DNA of 64,000 nucleotides, taken from assembly GCF_050916235.1 (NCBI RefSeq), contig NZ_CP104854.1:1736001-1800000 (forward strand), in the 5' to 3' direction. This document shows positions 60,045 to 64,000 of this stretch, in pieces. The position numbers and the translations under genes are program-made. Below the pieces are notes generated by a model. It was not told the origin of the DNA and searched no databases. It worked only from the letters and a program-made list of their open reading frames with translations. The stretch comes from Maridesulfovibrio sp050916235 (GTDB taxonomy: Bacteria > Desulfobacterota > Desulfovibrionia > Desulfovibrionales > Desulfovibrionaceae). Positions within the stretch are counted from its first letter, which is position 1. Each line of letters begins with the position of its first letter.

Positions 60045-61019
60045 TCACCACCTGCGGGTCAGGGCTGTGGACCATGAGGGGGATATGAACTGTCCGTACT
60101 CCTGCCCCACGGCTTCGAGGGGAGTCATAACCCCGGAAAGGCTGATTGCATAAGGCTTCATAAGCCGCAGTGGATACTTTTCACTATGCAGCTGAAACCC
60201 GTTCGAACTGTCCAGCACGGTAAGCATTTCCGAAGGGCTGCGCCCCACAAGTACCGCCTCCGGGAAAAATGAGGCATAGGAAGTCTGTTCGGGAAAACCG
60301 TCAAACAGGGTCTTGCTTATGAAAATGAAATCCTCTTTCCAGAGGCTGTGATTTACGCTTGGCAGGGTTTCATTACTCACATAATGCAGCTGCCGGTCCT
60401 TAAGAAAGCCATAACTGTCCGTTTTCTTGGCATCCGCCACTATCACGTTGCCGAGTCCCATGCGGCCAAGAACATCATTGGTGCGCTCTGCAACTATCTG
60501 GTTGCGTTCTATTCCCACCAGCGAGACACCGGAAAATCCGTTACGCTTCGCCTGTACAGACATGGCCAGCATCAGGATTCCGGTTCCGGAGCCGATGTCC
60601 AGACCTGTAAAAACGTCACCGCCGATCATCGGTCCGGCTTCGGCGATAGTTTTAAAAATATGGGCACTTTTGGGCAGGTCCGCCAGCATGCACAGGGCAA
60701 ACCCGTATGACAGCAGCTGACGGCGCAGCTCCCCGCAGTCCTCAAGGACATCACTGCCCAGCCTGCGGTGTACGAACTGGTCAAAGAGCAGGGATACATC
60801 CTTCAGGTCAAGCTCACGCTCATGCGATCCTGGATAGACGTATGCATGGAAATATTTGACCAGAATATTCATGAGCAGCGGCCCGTCCAACGTACATCCG
60901 CTGTTGCCTGCTTCGTCAAGATCCTCCGCAAGGGAACTCCTGCGATAAATTCCGGCCGGTAAAACCGTTTCCGGCATGGCCGGACGCTGCAACAAACGTA
61001 AACTGGCTTTCTTGATCAT
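60045..61019 (-). CDS. Class I SAM-dependent methyltransferase, substrate unknown
   Basis: 324 residues. Motif I is FTGLDIGSGTGILMLAM (about residues 138-154) with an acidic residue GIERN after strand 2, so the SAM fold is clear. The N-terminal 120 residues (LLMNILVKYFHAYVYPGSHERELD) and the C-terminal tail are not recognised. It is not one of the well-known rRNA enzymes by motif. The gene converges on the giant sensor gene with only six bases between the stops; no hairpin divides them. No operon partner is visible. Confidence 0.8.
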   Translation of the reverse strand: MIKKASLRLLQRPAMPETVLPAGIYRRSSLAEDLDEAGNSGCTLDGPLLMNILVKYFHAYVYPGSHERELDLKDVSLLFDQFVHRRLGSDVLEDCGELRRQLLSYGFALCMLADLPKSAHIFKTIAEAGPMIGGDVFTGLDIGSGTGILMLAMSVQAKRNGFSGVSLVGIERNQIVAERTNDVLGRMGLGNVIVADAKKTDSYGFLKDRQLHYVSNETLPSVNHSLWKEDFIFISKTLFDGFPEQTSYASFFPEAVLVGRSPSEMLTVLDSSNGFQLHSEKYPLRLMKPYAISLSGVMTPLEAVGQEYGQFISPSWSTALTRRW

Positions 61020-61304
61020 TCTCCACCTGCCTTTAACTTAATGCTGGATTACAAGCATAACCCCTTTTGCAATCCATTTCCACATTTTGAAACAGCAAAA
61101 CTCCTGCATGCAAATAGACAGCAGAACACAAAAAAAGCAATCCCGCTGGCGGAAGCGACAAACTTGCACTTGACCTTTGCGCCAATCCTGATACGCACTT
61201 CCCAGCACATGCGGTGAGTATACTAATACCATCAATTCGGGCAAAATGCCTTTCCACTGCTCACCGGTCCTTTCAGAACAATAAGAATACACAGGAAATA
61301 TATC

Positions 61305-62903
61305 ATGTCCCAGACCGTAGACGCCAATCTGAGAAAAGAAGTCGAACGCAGAAGAACGTTCGGCATCATCAGCCACCCTGACGCAGGTAAGACCACCCTG
61401 ACCGAAAAACTGCTCCTCTACGGCGGAGCCATCCAGATGGCCGGAACCGTCAAATCCCGCAAAGCCAACCGTCATGCCACTTCCGACTGGATGGCCATGG
61501 AACAGGAGCGCGGCATTTCCGTCACCACTTCGGTAATGAAGTTCAACTACCGCAACTACGAAGTCAACCTGCTTGATACCCCTGGTCACCAGGACTTCTC
61601 GGAAGACACCTACCGCGTGCTCACCGCAGTGGACTCCGCACTCATGGTCATCGACTGCGCCAAGGGTGTAGAGGTCCAGACCAAGAAGCTCATGGACGTC
61701 TGCCGCATGCGCGACACTCCGATCATCACCTTCATCAACAAAATGGACCGCGAAGGCATCGACCCCTTTGAACTGCTCCAGGACATTGAAGACACACTCA
61801 AAATCGAGTGCGCTCCTCTGAGCTGGCCCATCGGAATGGGGGCGGACTTCAAGGGAACCTACAACATCCACAAAGGCGAACTGCATCTTTTCTCCGCCGT
61901 CCACGGCGGCGGCATCCAGAAAGGCGAGGTGATCAAGGACCTCAGCAGCTCCCGTCTTGACGAACTTCTGGGCGATCAGGCCGACCAGTTGCGCGAGGAA
62001 CTCGACCTCCTCGACGGCGCGGGCTATCCTTTTGACAAGGAACGTTACCTTGCCGGGAAACAGACACCGGTGTTCTTCGGCAGCGCCATCAACAACTTCG
62101 GGGTGCAGGAAATGCTGGACTCCTTTGTTGAACTGGCTCCCCATCCTCGTCCGCGGGCCACGACCACCCGTGAAGTATCCCCCTTTGAAAGCGAATTTTC
62201 CGCTGTAGCGTTCAAGATTCAGGCAAACATGGACCCTGCCCACCGCGACCGCATCGCCTTCATGCGCATCTGCTCCGGCAAGTTCAAGCGCGGAATGAAG
62301 GTCAGACACCATCGTATCGGCAAGGAAGTTCAGATCGCCAACGCGACCATCTTCATGGCGCAGGACCGTACCGGTGTTGAAGAGGCCTTTCCCGGTGACA
62401 TCATCGGTGTACACAACCACGGCACCATCAAGATCGGCGACACCTTCACTACAAAGGAAGAGCTTAAATTCACCGGTATTCCCAACTTCGCTCCAGAACA
62501 TTTCCGCCGGGTGATCCTCAAGGACCCCCTCAAGAGCAAGCAGCTCAACAAAGGGCTGCACCAGTTGGCCGAAGAAGGAGCCGTACAGCTCTTCAAGCCG
62601 CTCGGAAACAACGACAACATCCTCGGTGCAGTAGGCATGCTCCAGTTCGACGTGATCATCTCACGCCTGAAGGACGAATACGGAGTCGCCGCCCTTTACG
62701 AGCCGGTTGAATACCACACCGCCCGCTGGCTGAGCAGTGACGACCCCCGTGAACTCGACGGTATCAAAAAACGCTACCCCCGCTTTGTCGCCCTTGACGG
62801 TGACGACAACCTGACCTTCCTGGCGCCCAGCCAGTGGCGTCTGCAGCAGGCGGAAGAGGAATGGCCCAAAATCAGATTCCATAAGACCAGGGAACACCAG
62901 TAG
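61305..62903 (+). CDS. prfC: Peptide chain release factor 3
   Basis: 532 residues, normal size. GTPase motifs: G1 ISHPDAGKTTLTEK, G2 SVTT, G3 DTPGHQDFSEDTYR, G4 FINKMDRE, with RKANRHATSDWMAMEQERGI typical of RF3 rather than EF-G. RF3 recycles RF1 and RF2 from the ribosome after peptide release. GGA stands a few bases before the ATG. The 285-bp gap upstream (61020-61304) holds presumed promoters only. A hairpin overlaps the gene end. Confidence 0.96.
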   Translation: MSQTVDANLRKEVERRRTFGIISHPDAGKTTLTEKLLLYGGAIQMAGTVKSRKANRHATSDWMAMEQERGISVTTSVMKFNYRNYEVNLLDTPGHQDFSEDTYRVLTAVDSALMVIDCAKGVEVQTKKLMDVCRMRDTPIITFINKMDREGIDPFELLQDIEDTLKIECAPLSWPIGMGADFKGTYNIHKGELHLFSAVHGGGIQKGEVIKDLSSSRLDELLGDQADQLREELDLLDGAGYPFDKERYLAGKQTPVFFGSAINNFGVQEMLDSFVELAPHPRPRATTTREVSPFESEFSAVAFKIQANMDPAHRDRIAFMRICSGKFKRGMKVRHHRIGKEVQIANATIFMAQDRTGVEEAFPGDIIGVHNHGTIKIGDTFTTKEELKFTGIPNFAPEHFRRVILKDPLKSKQLNKGLHQLAEEGAVQLFKPLGNNDNILGAVGMLQFDVIISRLKDEYGVAALYEPVEYHTARWLSSDDPRELDGIKKRYPRFVALDGDDNLTFLAPSQWRLQQAEEEWPKIRFHKTREHQ

Positions 62904-62918
62904 GTGTTTCCCGGTCTT
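62883..62918 (+). terminator. Hairpin overlapping the prfC stop
   Basis: AAGACC-A-GGGAACACC (62883-62898) pairs with GGTGTTTCCC-GGTCTT (62903-62918) with small bulges; tail TTTACAC. The stem uses the last coding codons of prfC. Confidence 0.5.
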
Positions 62919-63203
62919 TACACACGGAAAATGTTACATAGGGTTGACGAACTCCGGATAGCTTAATATCCAAAAGCAGGACAATCACAGTATCATGGTC
63001 GGGCCAGAAGAAGCTGACCGCTTCAGAGACGTGCTCCACATAGTGTGCCGACCACCGGATGCCGTGCGGGCGAACAGCCAGATTGAATCCTGCCCGCCCG
63101 TGATTTTTCAGGAACCCCTGAAGCATCACGGGCCGGTGGGAATGATCTGTCGCGCATTGTGGCAGGATATTTTCAACCAATACCGGGACCCATTCCATTT
63201 TTT
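62919..63203. other. Gene-free stretch before the exonuclease gene
   Basis: Two overlapping frames exist here on opposite strands (62995-63294 plus, 62872-63198 minus), but neither has a ribosome site or a recognisable domain, and both run into neighbouring genes. A decayed gene is possible; I cannot support one. Confidence 0.4.
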
Positions 63204-63800
63204 ATGCAGATACCAGAAATTTATAAAAGAAAATTCAGCAAATCAGAAATCAACGACCTTCCGCTGCAACAATATGATGGACCTATCAAACTGATAGATT
63301 CCGAAGAAGATGTTCCCGCAGCCATCGCTGAGATCAGCAGTTGCCGTCTGCTGGGTTTTGATACTGAAACAAGGCCGGTTTTCCGCAAAGGGGTATCCTA
63401 CCCCCCATCACTTATCCAGCTTGCAACGGAAGACTGCGTCTATCTCCTGCATCTGAACCATATTTCCCTTTCAGACTGCATAAAGAAGCTCCTTTCCTCT
63501 GCCGACATAATCAAGACCGGCGTGGCGGTAATCAACGACGTAAAAGAGCTGCGACAGATTTCCCCCTTCGAAGGGCGGGGCTTCGTGGACCTCGGCGACC
63601 TTGCAAGATCGCTTGAAATGCAGACCAACGGGTTGCGCAATCTTGCCGCAAACCTGCTGGGTTTCCGCATTTCCAAAGGGGTTCAGTGCTCCAACTGGGG
63701 CCGCAAGGAATTGACCCCGCAGCAGATCACATATGCTGCAACAGATGCCTGGGTCAGCCGGGAGATATACCTTAAATTCAAATCACTGGGAGTGCTGTAG
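63204..63800 (+). CDS. 3'-5' exonuclease, RNase D-like (DEDDy)
   Basis: 198 residues, the size of stand-alone DEDD exonuclease domains. Motif Exo I is LLGFDTETRP (Asp and Glu), Exo II VAVINDVKEL, and Exo III YAATDAWVSREIYL with the Tyr and Asp of the DEDDy group. No HRDC domain follows, so it is not a full RNase D. Two metal ions and the acidic residues cleave RNA or DNA from the 3' end. ATG 63204 gives the N-terminus MQIPEIYKRKF; a GTG at 63159 would add 15 residues; neither has a clear ribosome site. Confidence 0.85.
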   Translation: MQIPEIYKRKFSKSEINDLPLQQYDGPIKLIDSEEDVPAAIAEISSCRLLGFDTETRPVFRKGVSYPPSLIQLATEDCVYLLHLNHISLSDCIKKLLSSADIIKTGVAVINDVKELRQISPFEGRGFVDLGDLARSLEMQTNGLRNLAANLLGFRISKGVQCSNWGRKELTPQQITYAATDAWVSREIYLKFKSLGVL

Positions 63801-63854
63801 GCACCCCGGCGACAACCGCGACAATCAGGACCGCACCAACTGAGAGAGATAGCC

Positions 63855-64000
63855 ATGAAAACCAGATTATTCCTGCCCACCCTGCTCTTCATCCTGTTTA
63901 CAGTCCTGCCGGCATCTGCCCAGGACGACTGTGCTTCCCGGTTCATAGGCAGCCTGAAGCAGGTTTCCGGCGTCAAAGCCGTGGAGCAGACTGAAAAAGG
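63855..64000 (+). CDS. Secreted protein, N-terminal part (cut by window edge)
   Basis: The frame starts at ATG 63855, with GAGAGAGA upstream, and runs off the window after 48 residues. The first 22 or so are a signal peptide (MKTRLFLPTLLFILFTVLPA, cleavage near ASA-QD); the mature part starts DDCASRFIGSLKQ. Too little is seen to name it. It follows the exonuclease gene after 54 bases. Confidence 0.7.
   Translation, partial: MKTRLFLPTLLFILFTVLPASAQDDCASRFIGSLKQVSGVKAVEQTEK

Noticed and set aside
61038..62561. 507-residue open frame on the minus strand
   Set aside because: Antisense to prfC, whose GTPase motifs are complete. No motif in the reverse frame.
62872..63294. Two overlapping frames on opposite strands (99 and 108 residues)
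   Set aside because: No ribosome sites, no domain, both overlap real genes; kept only as an unexplained gap.

Overview
The window looks like chromosomal DNA of a sulfate-reducing deltaproteobacterium of the Desulfovibrio type. This is inferred from gene content: a perR-rubrerythrin-desulfoferrodoxin-two rubredoxins-ROO cluster followed by cytochrome bd and ferritin, an fmt-DUF116-rsmB block, NifU-type iron-sulfur assembly beside cysteine synthesis, and several large multi-domain sensor kinases. No rRNA, tRNA, CRISPR array, transposase or prophage block was recognised. Genes are dense, many preceded by GGAG-type ribosome binding sites, and many transcription units end in clear hairpin plus T-run terminators.

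Layout. 1-2.7 kb: the end of fmt, a DUF116 iron-sulfur-type membrane protein and rsmB. 2.7-8.8 kb: a segment bounded by inverted copies of a ~127-bp intergenic repeat, holding a TPR protein and a duplicated pair of XRE-cupin regulator plus acyl-CoA ligase. 9.0-10.7 kb: a MerR-methyltransferase fusion followed by a 57-residue protein that copies the fusion's linker domain, bracketed by two similar palindromes. 10.9-15.0 kb: minus-strand operon of histidine kinase, phosphate permease and DUF47 protein, with an 11-bp direct-repeat array resembling a Pho box upstream. 15.0-22.3 kb: a CII-like small protein, a large exported POTRA/TPR protein, a GT39 glycosyltransferase, rlmN, a small membrane protein and a TetR regulator. 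22.5-27.9 kb: butyrate kinase, nifU-nifS, cysK-cysE. 28.0-30.9 kb: acetyl-CoA synthetase and a LytTR regulator with a degenerate receiver.

31.1-38.2 kb is an oxygen and peroxide defence island: PerR, rubrerythrin, desulfoferrodoxin, a Cx4C rubredoxin, a classical rubredoxin, ROO, a HEAT protein, CydAB and ferritin. These genes detoxify superoxide and peroxide, reduce O2 to water and store iron. 38.4-42.3 kb is a binding protein overlapping a sensor kinase. 42.4-44.9 kb has a DJ-1/PfpI gene, an EF-hand protein, a decayed second DJ-1 copy and a ribbon-helix-helix protein. 45.1-48.8 kb is a metal-chelate type ABC importer with a terminal FmdE-like protein. 48.9-53.4 kb has two Hsp20 chaperones, a bacteriohemerythrin, a periplasmic cyclophilin, a TetR regulator and a DUF1007-NicO metal transport pair. 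53.6-60.0 kb is one 2,154-residue protein with pseudokinase, AAA-type ATPase, GAF, PAS, histidine kinase and two receiver domains. The end holds a methyltransferase, prfC, an RNase D-like exonuclease and the start of a secreted protein.

The most unusual items are the MerR-methyltransferase plus mini-protein, the pseudokinase giant sensor, the pseudo-receiver LytTR regulator beside acs, the decayed DJ-1 copy and the repeat-bounded ligase module. All family names come from reading motifs by eye; no database search was made.
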